Shown here: positions 8,716 to 16,991 of the stretch, in pieces
Layout: each line of letters starts with the position of its first letter
How positions within the stretch are numbered: position 1 is the stretch's first letter
DNA from: JBEKCD01 sp050015055
GTDB taxonomy: Archaea > Thermoproteota > Bathyarchaeia > Bathyarchaeales > Bathycorpusculaceae
Direction of reading: 5' to 3'
Assembly (NCBI GenBank): GCA_050015055.1
Contig: JBEKCD010000004.1
Coordinates: 62,001-126,000 of the forward strand
DNA: 64,000 nucleotides
Position numbers and translations under genes: made by a program
Notes under the pieces: model-generated
Seen by the model: only the letters and a program-made list of their open reading frames with translations
What the model was told of the DNA's origin: nothing
Database searches by the model: none

Positions 8716-9054
8716 GTGAAAATGAAAGATGGAGAAGAGAAGAAGGCGATACACATTCTGACGGACCCGAAACTTTCGGCGATCAAGGCTATGCTTGAAA
8801 AAGACCACGCCATAGACTGCATTCTTTTGCTGCACATCAGTCGTGGAAAATGGAAAGAGGCGAAAGACTTCATGCGAGAACACCATCTGACGCTCAGCGA
8901 CGGCACCTTCAGGGCCAGAATGATAGAAATCGAACAGTTAGGGCTGGCTAAGAGCGAGCGGATAGATCCGCTCAAGAAGCTCTACAAGATAACACCACAA
9001 GGCAGAAAAATCGCGGAGCTACTCATAGGACTGTTTGACAAACTGGAAGAATAA
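8716..9054 (+). CDS. Winged-helix transcriptional regulator
   Basis: The 112-residue protein starts at GTG 8716, with an AGGATGATG-type site upstream. Helices around 35-70 are followed by the recognition-helix-like LTLSDGTFRARMIEIEQLGL and a wing ending in LYKITPQGRKIAELL, the layout of PadR/MarR-like archaeal regulators. It lies 200 bases upstream of the pilin gene in the same direction, so it may regulate the pilin cluster. Confidence 0.7.
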   Translation: MKMKDGEEKKAIHILTDPKLSAIKAMLEKDHAIDCILLLHISRGKWKEAKDFMREHHLTLSDGTFRARMIEIEQLGLAKSERIDPLKKLYKITPQGRKIAELLIGLFDKLEE

Positions 9055-9139
9055 ACCCGAAAAACACGAACACGCACAACTGTACAACACTTTCTTTTTC
9101 AACGTTCAGCACGCACTAGGCTAGGCGTACTTCGTTGGA

Positions 9140-9160
9140 GTATGCGTATTTTTGTCATAC
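9140..9160. promoter_or_regulatory. Inverted repeat GTATG-n11-CATAC upstream of the pilin gene
   Basis: A 5-base inverted repeat with half-sites one helical turn apart lies about 35 bases upstream of the pilin TATA-like box. It is a possible operator for the neighbouring winged-helix protein; the short arms make this weak. Confidence 0.3.
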
Positions 9161-9192
9161 AAATAGGTAATCTTGTATAGTGAGTCGTAAGA

Positions 9193-9199
9193 TTTAAAA
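9193..9199 (+). promoter_or_regulatory. TATA-like box of the pilin/Roadblock cluster
   Basis: TTTAAAA lies about 60 bases before the pilin ATG and would place the transcription start near 9222. A strong AAGGAGG site follows at about 9234-9240. Confidence 0.45.
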
Positions 9200-9252
9200 G
9201 CCTAGCCTCCACTAAAATATTCAACAACTCCAGAAGGAGGGATAAACAAGAA

Positions 9253-9708
9253 ATGAAAATATTGAGAAGCAGAAAAGCCCTAAGTCCCGTAGTAGCCTCA
9301 ATCATACTCATCGCCGTAACAGTCGCAGTCAGCATAGCAGTAGCAGCATGGATGGGAGCCCTAACATTCTCATTCATGGGCAACGGAGAACAAATGCAAA
9401 TCGGAAGCCCATACGGATGGAGTAACGGCGGCAATTTCGTCTACGTAAGAGTTACATGCCCGAGCGGCAACGCTATCACTATATCAGCAGTGAGAGTAAA
9501 CAATGTTGGAGCAACTTTCACCAACTGTACATGGGCCAACGGCACAGCAGTGACTCTGGGAACAGGAGGATATGGCCCGATACCTGCCCAGAACACCGTA
9601 GTTGTCGGAATTAGTTATACTAGCACTTGGCAATCAGGTTACTCATATACTATCGTGATAACGAGTGCCAAGAACAACGAATACCAGACGACGGGCACGT
9701 GTCCTTAG
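9253..9708 (+). CDS. Archaeal type IV pilin-like secreted protein
   Basis: The 151-residue protein begins with a class III signal peptide: a basic start, RSRKA, then LSPVVASIILIAVTVAVSIA. This is the conserved archaeal pilin/archaellin hydrophobic stretch that a prepilin peptidase trims. The rest is a beta-rich, N-glycosylation-prone domain (NCTWANGTA) with two cysteines. It could be a pilus subunit or a surface adhesin. No assembly ATPase or membrane platform is in the window, so assembly genes must lie elsewhere. Confidence 0.85.
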   Translation: MKILRSRKALSPVVASIILIAVTVAVSIAVAAWMGALTFSFMGNGEQMQIGSPYGWSNGGNFVYVRVTCPSGNAITISAVRVNNVGATFTNCTWANGTAVTLGTGGYGPIPAQNTVVVGISYTSTWQSGYSYTIVITSAKNNEYQTTGTCP

Positions 9709-9803
9709 TGAACTTGCCATCCTTTGCAGGTTGAGATTGGGGGCAGGGTGAAGCCAACATCATACAGTTTCCCTAATTTGTTTCCTATTTGGAGGTGCAA
9801 TGA

Positions 9804-10229
9804 ATGGTTGTGGAAATAAAAGAATACGGTTCAGCAGAAGAGATAGCCGAAACCTTGGACAAAGAGATTTCCGAAACGAAGAGTACGTTAGGCGAGTACC
9901 TACGACGGCTGGACGACATCAGAGCTTTGGCAGAGAAGTCGAAGAAGATTCATGAGGTGGTCATGAAGCTCGCAGGCAAGAAAGCGTCTTTTGAAAGCCT
10001 GGGAGAGATTTCAGTCGGCAGCTTGAGCATAGTGTTGGATGCAAATCCGTTTCATGAGCTGACGGCCATTGAGGAGGTTGTGAGAAGCCACCAGGAAAGG
10101 CTGCTAGTTTTGCAGAAGGCCCGCGACGCGCTAAAATGGTTAGACCAGCTCGGCGACACGGAGGGCCTCAAGTATCTCGTCATTGAAAGCGACGGCGTTC
10201 CTGAACGAATACTCTTCAGGATAACTTAG
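9804..10229 (+). CDS. Coiled-coil protein of the pilin/Roadblock cluster
   Basis: A 141-residue cytoplasmic protein of unrecognised family. Residues 10-60 are heptad-like (ETLDKEISETKSTLGEYLRR and on) and a second helix spans about 85-120. The tail, GLKYLVIESDGVPERILF, looks like a short beta hairpin. It sits between the pilin and two Roadblock-like genes with short gaps in the same direction, so a structural or adaptor role with them is likely. Confidence 0.55.
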   Translation: MVVEIKEYGSAEEIAETLDKEISETKSTLGEYLRRLDDIRALAEKSKKIHEVVMKLAGKKASFESLGEISVGSLSIVLDANPFHELTAIEEVVRSHQERLLVLQKARDALKWLDQLGDTEGLKYLVIESDGVPERILFRIT

Positions 10230-10249
10230 TCTCGTGAGAAGGGAAAACC

Positions 10250-11062
10250 ATGGAAAACGACGTTTACTCCTTTGTCTTAAGGAACACGCTGACGGAGATC
10301 ACTAATGCGTGCCCAGACATCCAAAGCATCTTCTTGTTCAAAGAAGACGGCGATATCACAAGCGGAGAAGAAAAAGCTCAGGAAGAAGTCGCGGTGCACA
10401 CTGTTGACGCTCTTGATGAAGTTTTGGAAAAGGCTAAAACTCTAGGCGGCGTAGAAAGCATAAGCCTCGAGGGCACCAAGGGCACAGTCAATGTTTCGCG
10501 TGTAAACGACTTTTACCTGGTAACCGTAGTTCCGGAAAAGGCGGACCTGAAATACATAAATATCTTTACCAATGTCCTTCTTCCGACAGTTTTGAAACTT
10601 CTTGACAAAATCGCCCCCGCCCTCAACAGAAACAGCCCGTCTGAAACTGAAAGCGAACAGCCCAAGGTCAGACCAGTCATCAAGCCCAATGAAGAATCTA
10701 CCGAAGAGGCTGCGGAGAAGCATGAGGAACACGAGGCGATTGAAGCTAGCCCAGAGAAAATTCTTCCAGAGCCTCAAGTGAACCAGTTCATCGTGGAGAA
10801 CGTCGGAGGCCTGTTTGCATCATCAGATACCGTGCGCATCGACTGCGACACACTATCACAATGGACAGAACTGTATGAAGACAAAAAGATCGAGGAAGCC
10901 ACAATCGAGACCTTTGGAGGAAAATCAGTCCGCTGCAAACTCAAATCATTAAAGAACGCAAAACTCGAAGGCAAGGGTATCATACAGATTCCCGAAAAAA
11001 TCCAGCAAACGCTGGACACAAGGAAAGGCGAACTCGTCAGGGTTAAACCAGTAATCGAGTGA
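10250..11062 (+). CDS. Roadblock/LC7-like domain protein with acidic linker and C-terminal domain
   Basis: Residues 1-120 have the helix-strand-helix-strand layout of Roadblock/LC7 folds (DIQSIFLFKEDGDI, then GTVNVSRVNDFYLVTVVPE and a final helix). A Glu/Pro-rich linker covers about 125-175. The C-terminal 95 residues form a separate small domain (VRIDCDTLSQWTEL to the end) that I do not recognise. Roadblock proteins commonly regulate Ras-like GTPases; no GTPase is adjacent. It shares direction with the pilin and coiled-coil genes. Confidence 0.6.
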   Translation: MENDVYSFVLRNTLTEITNACPDIQSIFLFKEDGDITSGEEKAQEEVAVHTVDALDEVLEKAKTLGGVESISLEGTKGTVNVSRVNDFYLVTVVPEKADLKYINIFTNVLLPTVLKLLDKIAPALNRNSPSETESEQPKVRPVIKPNEESTEEAAEKHEEHEAIEASPEKILPEPQVNQFIVENVGGLFASSDTVRIDCDTLSQWTELYEDKKIEEATIETFGGKSVRCKLKSLKNAKLEGKGIIQIPEKIQQTLDTRKGELVRVKPVIE

Positions 11063-11075
11063 CTGAGGCTTCAAC

Positions 11076-11471
11076 ATGGTTAAGCAAAAGAAAAACCCTG
11101 AAGAAACTGTCAGCGAACTCGAACAGATAGCCGTTGAGAAAGCAATATGCGAAGACAACGTGCGACCTATCTTAGAAGAAATCAAGAAATCCGACGGAGT
11201 CATAGGCTACATCCTCAGAAACACCACGTCAGCAACAATAGATATCAACGATCCAACCAAAGTGACAGACTACGCAGCTCTCTCTTCCTCAACCTTTGAA
11301 GCAAGCGAACAACTCTCAGAACTGTTCGACCTGGGCAAAATCAAAAACATCACAGTGGAAGGAAAAGACACAAACACGCTTCACCTGAGTATTGACGAAA
11401 ACAACATAAGTATCTTCACGGAAAAAAATGTAGACGCAAAGAAAATCCTCGAAAAAATGCACACGCTGTAA
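11076..11471 (+). CDS. Second Roadblock/LC7-like protein
   Basis: The 131-residue protein begins 14 bases after the first Roadblock-like gene. After a helical N-terminus it repeats the fold (GVIGYILRNTTSATIDI, helix, then NTLHLSIDENNISIFTEK). It is too diverged from its neighbour to be a recent duplicate. The pair may form a heterodimer, as MglB-type and Ragulator-type Roadblocks do. Confidence 0.6.
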   Translation: MVKQKKNPEETVSELEQIAVEKAICEDNVRPILEEIKKSDGVIGYILRNTTSATIDINDPTKVTDYAALSSSTFEASEQLSELFDLGKIKNITVEGKDTNTLHLSIDENNISIFTEKNVDAKKILEKMHTL

Positions 11472-11839
11472 GGACAGACAGCAAGTCAGCTGCACGCACC
11501 CTGTGGCATTCAACAGTTCTTTCCTGAGACAAGCCGCTCGAGAACTTTACAAAACACAAAGTATCATCCTTCTTCGTCCAGAGTTTTGTGATCTTCCCAG
11601 TTTTATGTCAGATTTGCAATGTGAAAGTGGTTTTTACGCCATGATTTACCGGGCTAGTTTCCCCTGGCCTCCACGGGAAAGAACACGTTCATAGTCCGCA
11701 TGCACACCGATCAAACAACGGATCCATGAATTGCGGGATTCTTGTTCTATGTTCTTTTCTGGAATATTGTGGTGAGAGAAATAAAGTATTATCTATTAAG
11801 ATACACTTTACTCGATGTTGACGTTAAGGTGGAAAGACC
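11472..11839. other. Intergenic stretch with no gene recognised
   Basis: Short open frames here have no coding look. Near the right end, TATTAAGATA (about 11795-11804) and AAGGTGGA (about 11827-11834) are the likely promoter and ribosome site of the gene at 11840. Confidence 0.5.
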
Positions 11840-12127
11840 ATGCTCAAAAAAACGGAATTGTGTGAAGAAATAAACTCGAATCAACAGGTTGAGGCTAAAA
11901 AAGGGATAGAGGCTACCCTGCAAAAGCTGCAGGCTTTAAAAAGCAGAATATCAGAATTGAGAGCCCATTATGAAGAACTTCTAAAAACCCACGCTGAAGA
12001 TGAAGGCAGTTTACGTTGCGACGAATGTGGTGGTGCCATAGAGCGGGGGCAGGAAGTCGAGGCCAAGAATTTCAGTGAAAAAACGCATCATTACCATAAG
12101 GAATGTTTTCGAAAGCTCTGGCTGTAA
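11840..12127 (+). CDS. Coiled-coil protein with C-terminal LIM-like zinc knuckle
   Basis: The 95-residue protein has a coiled coil at about 8-52. The tail carries C-D-E-C-G-G near residue 58 and H-H-Y-H-K-E-C near 85, a C2-H-C arrangement like half a LIM or treble-clef zinc site. It probably mediates protein or nucleic-acid contacts. No specific function is known to me. Confidence 0.6.
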   Translation: MLKKTELCEEINSNQQVEAKKGIEATLQKLQALKSRISELRAHYEELLKTHAEDEGSLRCDECGGAIERGQEVEAKNFSEKTHHYHKECFRKLWL

Positions 12128-12156
12128 TGATTCTTGTAAGTGCATTCCGCAAACCG

Positions 12157-12426
12157 CTAGGCACGCGGTTGTTTTCTTCGACGAGGCTTGAGTGTCTCTC
12201 GCAGAGTCTTCTCAGCAGTTGCAACGGAGAAGAGCAGATCGTCGATGGTGGCGATAAACGTTGGAAAACCTTGATGACATTTTATCCTGGTAACCACTTT
12301 TGCCTTTTCGGTTCTTGTCTTGACGGATAGGCCTGTCGGTGTTCCATAATTGTCTGGGGACACCGCGTCAGCGATGGCTTCAGCTATGTTCGCATCGTCA
12401 TACTCTATTGCTATTTCAGCTTCCAC
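12157..12426 (-). CDS. pcc1: KEOPS complex subunit Pcc1
   Basis: The 89-residue protein has the Pcc1 pattern: a short strand, IAEAIADAVSPDN, a GLSVKTRTEKAKVVTRI hairpin and a long C-terminal helix TIDDLLFSVATAEKTL. It acts as the dimerising subunit of KEOPS, which makes tRNA t6A37 together with Kae1 and Bud32 (both in this window at 16.3-18 kb). Its start overlaps the end of the upstream DHH gene by 11 bases. The S15 - DHH phosphoesterase - Pcc1 order is a known archaeal arrangement. Confidence 0.85.
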   Translation of the reverse strand: MEAEIAIEYDDANIAEAIADAVSPDNYGTPTGLSVKTRTEKAKVVTRIKCHQGFPTFIATIDDLLFSVATAEKTLRETLKPRRRKQPRA

Positions 12427-13873
12427 TTCTCTCGCCTTTCAACTGTTTCCCAACCAGTTCATTCACGGTTTTTACGAAGTTGCCTATGTCTTCGATAGGT
12501 ACCTGTGCGCCAGCGGCAACGTTGTGTCCTCCGCCTTTTCCTAGGAATTTTTCTGCTGCGACCTGCATTATCTCTCCCAGGTTGAGGCCTCTGCTCGTGA
12601 CCATGTCGGATGCTCTTGCGCTGATTTTCGCGATGTCTTCTCCTTCGACGTTTGAGTAGGCGATCAAAGGTTTCTCCGGGTTTGGGAGACTTCCTGAGAG
12701 TATGGATGAAATCGCGCCGATTATCTTGTCGTCTATGAAGTCCTCGCCAGAGACGACGTAGATGTTTTCAAACTCTTTGACGCGTTCGGGCTTCTCCATG
12801 ACCCATCCTAGGTACTTGTTTATCGTTCTTCTGTAATCGTCCAGAACCTTGTTTGCCCCTTCAAGCCCTTGCCCTCGGTCGCCCATGCACACGGCTATTC
12901 CGAGACCTGACTTGTCCATTCTACCAGTGGCATTCAACAGAACAGCAAATTCCCTGGCATCCCTGAGCGGAGTCCAAGGTTCTTCACGGTTCAAGATGTA
13001 AACGTGCCCTATGAGATTCGAAACTTCGTAGCGCAAACCCTTCGAGAGCAGGTGATCTGCCAAAGCCGAACACAGTCGCTTCTTCTCCTCCTCTGAAAGA
13101 TCCCTAAGAGCCCGCCACTTGTCACCCTCCCTTGCTTTGATGCCTAGACTTGCCAGGAAAGCCAGGCTCTTGTCTTCTTCACCGCTTATGCCCGGAATAA
13201 ACGGGCTGGTGGTTGAAGCCAAGGTCTTATGGATGGGACGAGTTTCCCTGCCAAAGAATATCAAATCTTTCTCCACAGTGAGAAGACCCGAATTTCTCGC
13301 ATCTTCAAGTATTCTCCCATTGAGTCCTCCGAACATTCGCTGATCATACTTGTCCTGCATGTCTCCTAATGCCCCGACAACGGCGATTGGAGCCAAATCA
13401 ACGTTGACCTTGTCAAGCGCATGGGCGACAAAATATGCCACACCCGATCCGCTGACATCCCTTGCACCATCAATTCCGTACAGATGCGGGTTCACATGAA
13501 CAAAGTTGGCTGACTCCTTGCCGATTATTTGATGGTGGTCCAGGATGGCGATTTTGAAGTCAGCGAGTTTCTGACTCAACAAATCCACGTACCCGCTTCC
13601 CAAATCTGTGAAAATCACCAACTGCGGCTTATCCGAAAGAATCTCGCCCACGATCTTCTGTTCAATCCACTGAGTTATTCGAATCCGAAATCTCGCGTCC
13701 AGCCTGAACAGCGCCTTTCCGATAATACCCGCTGCTGCAACTCCATCAGCGTCCAAGTGTGAAAAAACATGGATAAACCCGTCTGCCTTAACCGTCTCCA
13801 AAATCGTCTTAGCTGCCTCGCCAGCCGAATTCAGAAAACACGCAACCTGGTTCTCGTTTGAGGTTGAGGCCAT
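12416..13873 (-). CDS. DHH family phosphoesterase, RecJ/GAN-like
   Basis: The 485-residue protein belongs to the DHH superfamily. Visible catalytic motifs are SHLDADG near residue 37, TDLGSG and AILDHHQ in the N-terminal half, and the DHHA1 glycine-rich motif GKGGGHNVAAGAQ near the C-terminus. Archaeal relatives are single-strand-specific exonucleases tied to the CMG replisome (GAN) or cleaners of nanoRNA. Placement between S15 and pcc1 is conserved in archaea. Confidence 0.87.
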   Translation of the reverse strand: MASTSNENQVACFLNSAGEAAKTILETVKADGFIHVFSHLDADGVAAAGIIGKALFRLDARFRIRITQWIEQKIVGEILSDKPQLVIFTDLGSGYVDLLSQKLADFKIAILDHHQIIGKESANFVHVNPHLYGIDGARDVSGSGVAYFVAHALDKVNVDLAPIAVVGALGDMQDKYDQRMFGGLNGRILEDARNSGLLTVEKDLIFFGRETRPIHKTLASTTSPFIPGISGEEDKSLAFLASLGIKAREGDKWRALRDLSEEEKKRLCSALADHLLSKGLRYEVSNLIGHVYILNREEPWTPLRDAREFAVLLNATGRMDKSGLGIAVCMGDRGQGLEGANKVLDDYRRTINKYLGWVMEKPERVKEFENIYVVSGEDFIDDKIIGAISSILSGSLPNPEKPLIAYSNVEGEDIAKISARASDMVTSRGLNLGEIMQVAAEKFLGKGGGHNVAAGAQVPIEDIGNFVKTVNELVGKQLKGERSGS

Positions 13874-13973
13874 GGATTATCACTGTAGGCTAGAGGATCA
13901 AGTTATTTAAGGATTTAAGACTGACAACAAGCATTTTTCTATATGCAAGAAAAGAAAATTCTAACTAAAGACG

Positions 13974-14417
13974 TTAGGTTATCGAAGCTATTTTCGCCAC
14001 ATACTTCCACTTTGGAGGCAGAATGCCCTTATGCTTGTAGTATCTTGAAATTTTGTGTATCTTCGCCTCAATCAGCTGAAGGGCCCTTTTGTTAATCTGA
14101 TCAGTCCTGTTCTTTTCAAGATGAAGAGAAAGGCTCTCAGCTTTCTTGAGCAGACTTGCCAAGTCTTCAGGCAATGATGGAGCAAGCCCGTTTTCTTTGA
14201 GCACCATCATCACCCTTTTTCCGATTATCGGCTTTGCCAACGGAATCGCGTGCTGATCTCTAAGTATCGTCCCGATACGACTGGGAGAGTTGCCCTCCTT
14301 CCCCAGTTTCACGATCAAAGCCTCTACCTCTTCCGGCTGATACTTGCACCAACTCGGAGGGCGTTTGCTAACTGGCCTGATCTGATGAGACTTTCCCTTT
14401 TCTTGCTTAGGCATCAA
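13974..14417 (-). CDS. rps15: 30S ribosomal protein S15 (uS15), archaeal type
   Basis: The 147-residue protein matches archaeal/eukaryotic uS15: RPPSWCKYQPEEVEALIVKL, SRIGTILRDQHAIP, then LHLEKNRTDQINKRALQLIE and the ending ISRYYKHKGILPPKWKY. The usual MARMHSRRKG start is replaced by a shorter basic leader. It heads a run with the DHH phosphoesterase and pcc1. Confidence 0.93.
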   Translation of the reverse strand: MMPKQEKGKSHQIRPVSKRPPSWCKYQPEEVEALIVKLGKEGNSPSRIGTILRDQHAIPLAKPIIGKRVMMVLKENGLAPSLPEDLASLLKKAESLSLHLEKNRTDQINKRALQLIEAKIHKISRYYKHKGILPPKWKYVAKIASIT

Positions 14418-14614
14418 CTATCCCTTAAACTCTGTATCAGCGAAGGTACGCGCATATTTAAGAATAACTGTCTCATTCGACGATACATGCTCCTTTCATT
14501 CATTCCTGTTTTCTGAAGAGTTTCTTTCAACCAATCTCCCCAGCGCATTAGACCTTGCTTCTAACAATTTGCTGACCGTTTCCACCGGGGTGCCTCCAAT
14601 CTATGCTCGCGCAT

Positions 14615-15502
14615 TCATATTGAAAAAGTGTGCCTCCTATACTTCCAAGCGTCTGGAAATGAATAAGGAATTATCCACATGAAGGCGTAAAGGAAGGATT
14701 TCAGCAAATCAAACCCGGGACTAACCCTGTTAACAGTCCTCGTAAACACGCCCGCACGTTTTTCGTATGAAACCCTTCCATACTCGCCCAAAATCCTTGA
14801 AAACTTGTGGTCTTCTGCCACGGCCAATTCTGGATCGTACAGATATCCCTCATCTGCACGAATTCTAAGAGCTACTTCATGCAGAACAGCAATACTGAAA
14901 CCTGGCACACTTGGGCCCGAGACAGGAGTGCCCCGAATTCTTATGGTCGGGATTTTTGTCGAAAACCAAACGGTGTAGTTCTCCCCCATGGTTCCAAATC
15001 TGCGACTGACTTTCCGCGTGTCACTTGCCCTGGCAGAAGGAGCTGCTCCTACAATGTTCTTGCTTCTCAGCGCTTTATACATCACCTCAAAGTAGTTTTC
15101 ATACTTGTCAAGTTTCGAGTTTACATACTTGAGATCCAACTCGGTGCCGCTGGAAAATTGGGTATCTATATCCTGAAAGACCACGATGGTTCCTCTTGCA
15201 TGAGAAAAACCGAGGTTCCTACCGATTGTAGGAGAATCCCATGACTTGTACTTGATCTTTCCAGACTCGCAAAGCCCCCGTCTATATTTCTCATAGGTTT
15301 CGTAATCTATTAAATTGGAATCACTCAATTCTGGAAAACCTGCGTTTTCTCCTGCATCAACGATAACGAATTCTATTTTCTTGCCTGTTTTCTTCTCGAA
15401 AAGCTGCTTGACGGTTTCCCAGTTTTCAAAAGTCTCCTCAAAGAGCCCCCTGTTCTTCTCGTTTTTTGCAGTGGTTATGACCGAGAAAGTTGGTTGTACC
15501 AT
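14615..15502 (-). CDS. Family 2 (GT-A) glycosyltransferase
   Basis: The protein has about 296 residues. ATG 15502 is chosen because a TTTAAGAA box at about 15527-15534 would make it nearly leaderless; the frame is open to 15589. The N-terminus FSVITTAKNEKNRGLFEETF and the metal-binding DxD-like FQDIDTQF mark a GT-A fold; SPTIGRNLGFSHARG is the acceptor-side helix. It ends in a hydrophobic stretch (about 265-285) that could touch the membrane. The sugar substrate is unknown. Confidence 0.8.
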   Translation of the reverse strand: MVQPTFSVITTAKNEKNRGLFEETFENWETVKQLFEKKTGKKIEFVIVDAGENAGFPELSDSNLIDYETYEKYRRGLCESGKIKYKSWDSPTIGRNLGFSHARGTIVVFQDIDTQFSSGTELDLKYVNSKLDKYENYFEVMYKALRSKNIVGAAPSARASDTRKVSRRFGTMGENYTVWFSTKIPTIRIRGTPVSGPSVPGFSIAVLHEVALRIRADEGYLYDPELAVAEDHKFSRILGEYGRVSYEKRAGVFTRTVNRVSPGFDLLKSFLYAFMWIIPYSFPDAWKYRRHTFSI

Positions 15503-15684
15503 GGTAGGATGAGAATACATTAGATTCTTAAACTTTTTCCAAAGCCAGCCCGAACAGTTTGCTTGGCACCCACGTTTCAGACCCATCACATCAATAAGCG
15601 TTCCTCTTCATCCTCAAGTCCTGTAACTCGTGCGAAAATACCTTATTCACTCGTTAACAGCGTACTCGCTCGGCCTAATTGGAG

Positions 15685-16266
15685 TTACTTATACCATTCG
15701 GCGAATTGCAGAAAAGCAGCCGCGCGGTGTGAAACCTTGCACTTCTCCGCGACATTCATTTGTGCAAACGTTCTGTCACTGTTGTCCAGCTTGAAGATGG
15801 GATCAAAGCCGAAACCCATCTTGCTGTGCGTTTTTCTTTCTTTACGGATTATTTCTCCTTTGGCTATGCCTTCAAAGCACATCGGTGATCTCAGCTGCGC
15901 AGATAGGTATGCAACTACGGATTTGAATGTCGCTCTTCTGTTATTGGCCCTTTGCATGAGTCTGAGCAAGCCCTTGTTGCCTATCGTCTTGTAAACGTAA
16001 GCAGCATAAGGACCTGGGAAACCGTTCAAGGCGTCTACGAACAGCCCGGCATCCTCAACCACAATTGGTAATCTGTATTTTTCAAAAGCTTCCATGACGC
16101 TTGCCTCAGCGATTTCCTCGAGGCTTTCGCTCTGTATTTCCAAGGACTTGATTCTGAGCATTCCGACTGCCATCTTGTTTTCGGCCAAGACTTCTCGGAC
16201 CTCATTGAACTTGTTGACGTTGTTTGTAGCGAAAAAAACGAAGTTGCCTTTCAACTGTCTCTCCAT
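15685..16266 (-). CDS. rdgB: XTP/dITP pyrophosphatase (Ham1/RdgB family)
   Basis: The 193-residue protein cleans the nucleotide pool of deaminated purine triphosphates. Family motifs seen: FFATNNVNKFNEVREVL at the start, VVEDAGLFVDALNGFPGPYA in the middle, then GFGFDPIFK and a late SHRAAAF. It follows bud32 by 59 bases on the same strand. Confidence 0.9.
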   Translation of the reverse strand: MERQLKGNFVFFATNNVNKFNEVREVLAENKMAVGMLRIKSLEIQSESLEEIAEASVMEAFEKYRLPIVVEDAGLFVDALNGFPGPYAAYVYKTIGNKGLLRLMQRANNRRATFKSVVAYLSAQLRSPMCFEGIAKGEIIRKERKTHSKMGFGFDPIFKLDNSDRTFAQMNVAEKCKVSHRAAAFLQFAEWYK

Positions 16267-16325
16267 GGAATTTCACGGCTCTCTCTTATCTGAAACGTGA
16301 AGAATCACACTCCAAAAGGTCTTGC

Positions 16326-16991
16326 TCAGTCTCTTTCTTTCCTTTCGGCAACGTAGCGCCCTCTTCTCTCTATTTCCCTGATCTTGTCTAAGACATTTTC
16401 TGATGTTTCAGACTTCAAAACCGAAGAATATCCCTCCATCGCAGAGTTGAAACACTCCTCGGCAAACTTGTAGTGAGTGCTTTGAAGCGCTCTCTTCATC
16501 AGATGAAGGTCAACTCCTCTGGCTTCAAGCTCTTTGGTTTTGTCGCCAAGCCCGAAATCCAAGAAAAAAATCTTGCCCTCCGAGCGTTGAATAAGGTTTG
16601 AGGTTGTCAGGTCACCGTGAACTATCCCGTATTCATGAAGCTTGCCTATCAGTTCGCCAATTCTAAAGCATAGACTTTGTCTCTCACTCTTGGAAACTCC
16701 GTTGAGCAGTTGCTTCACTTGCTTTCCTTCTATGTATTCCATTATTATGGTGGTGTTCTTGTGATCAACCAAGAAGATTATCGGCGTAGGCACTCCGGCT
16801 TTTTTGGCTTCGTGCATCAGTTGGGGTTCATGAATCGTTCGGTAAGCGCGGATTTGCTCATCCAACATTCTGGGACGATATTCTTTTGGGAGACGCTTCT
16901 TCAGCACTACTTTTCTTCCATGCCAATCCGCGAGGTAAAGATTAGCTTCGGCTCCCTTTTTCATCAGCACTGGCTGTTTCATTGCATCCAA
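16326..16991 (-). CDS. bud32: Bud32/PRPK-type KEOPS kinase-ATPase
   Basis: This 221-residue small atypical kinase supports Kae1 in t6A synthesis. Motifs: KKGAEANLYL loop, KVVLKKR lysine, IMEYIEG hinge, VHGDLTTSNLI catalytic loop and FLDFGLG metal loop. It starts at TTG 16991 (ATG 16982 is an alternative), overlapping the end of kae1 by 13 bases. The two genes are separate here, not fused as in Methanocaldococcus. Confidence 0.92.
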   Translation of the reverse strand: MDAMKQPVLMKKGAEANLYLADWHGRKVVLKKRLPKEYRPRMLDEQIRAYRTIHEPQLMHEAKKAGVPTPIIFLVDHKNTTIIMEYIEGKQVKQLLNGVSKSERQSLCFRIGELIGKLHEYGIVHGDLTTSNLIQRSEGKIFFLDFGLGDKTKELEARGVDLHLMKRALQSTHYKFAEECFNSAMEGYSSVLKSETSENVLDKIREIERRGRYVAERKERD

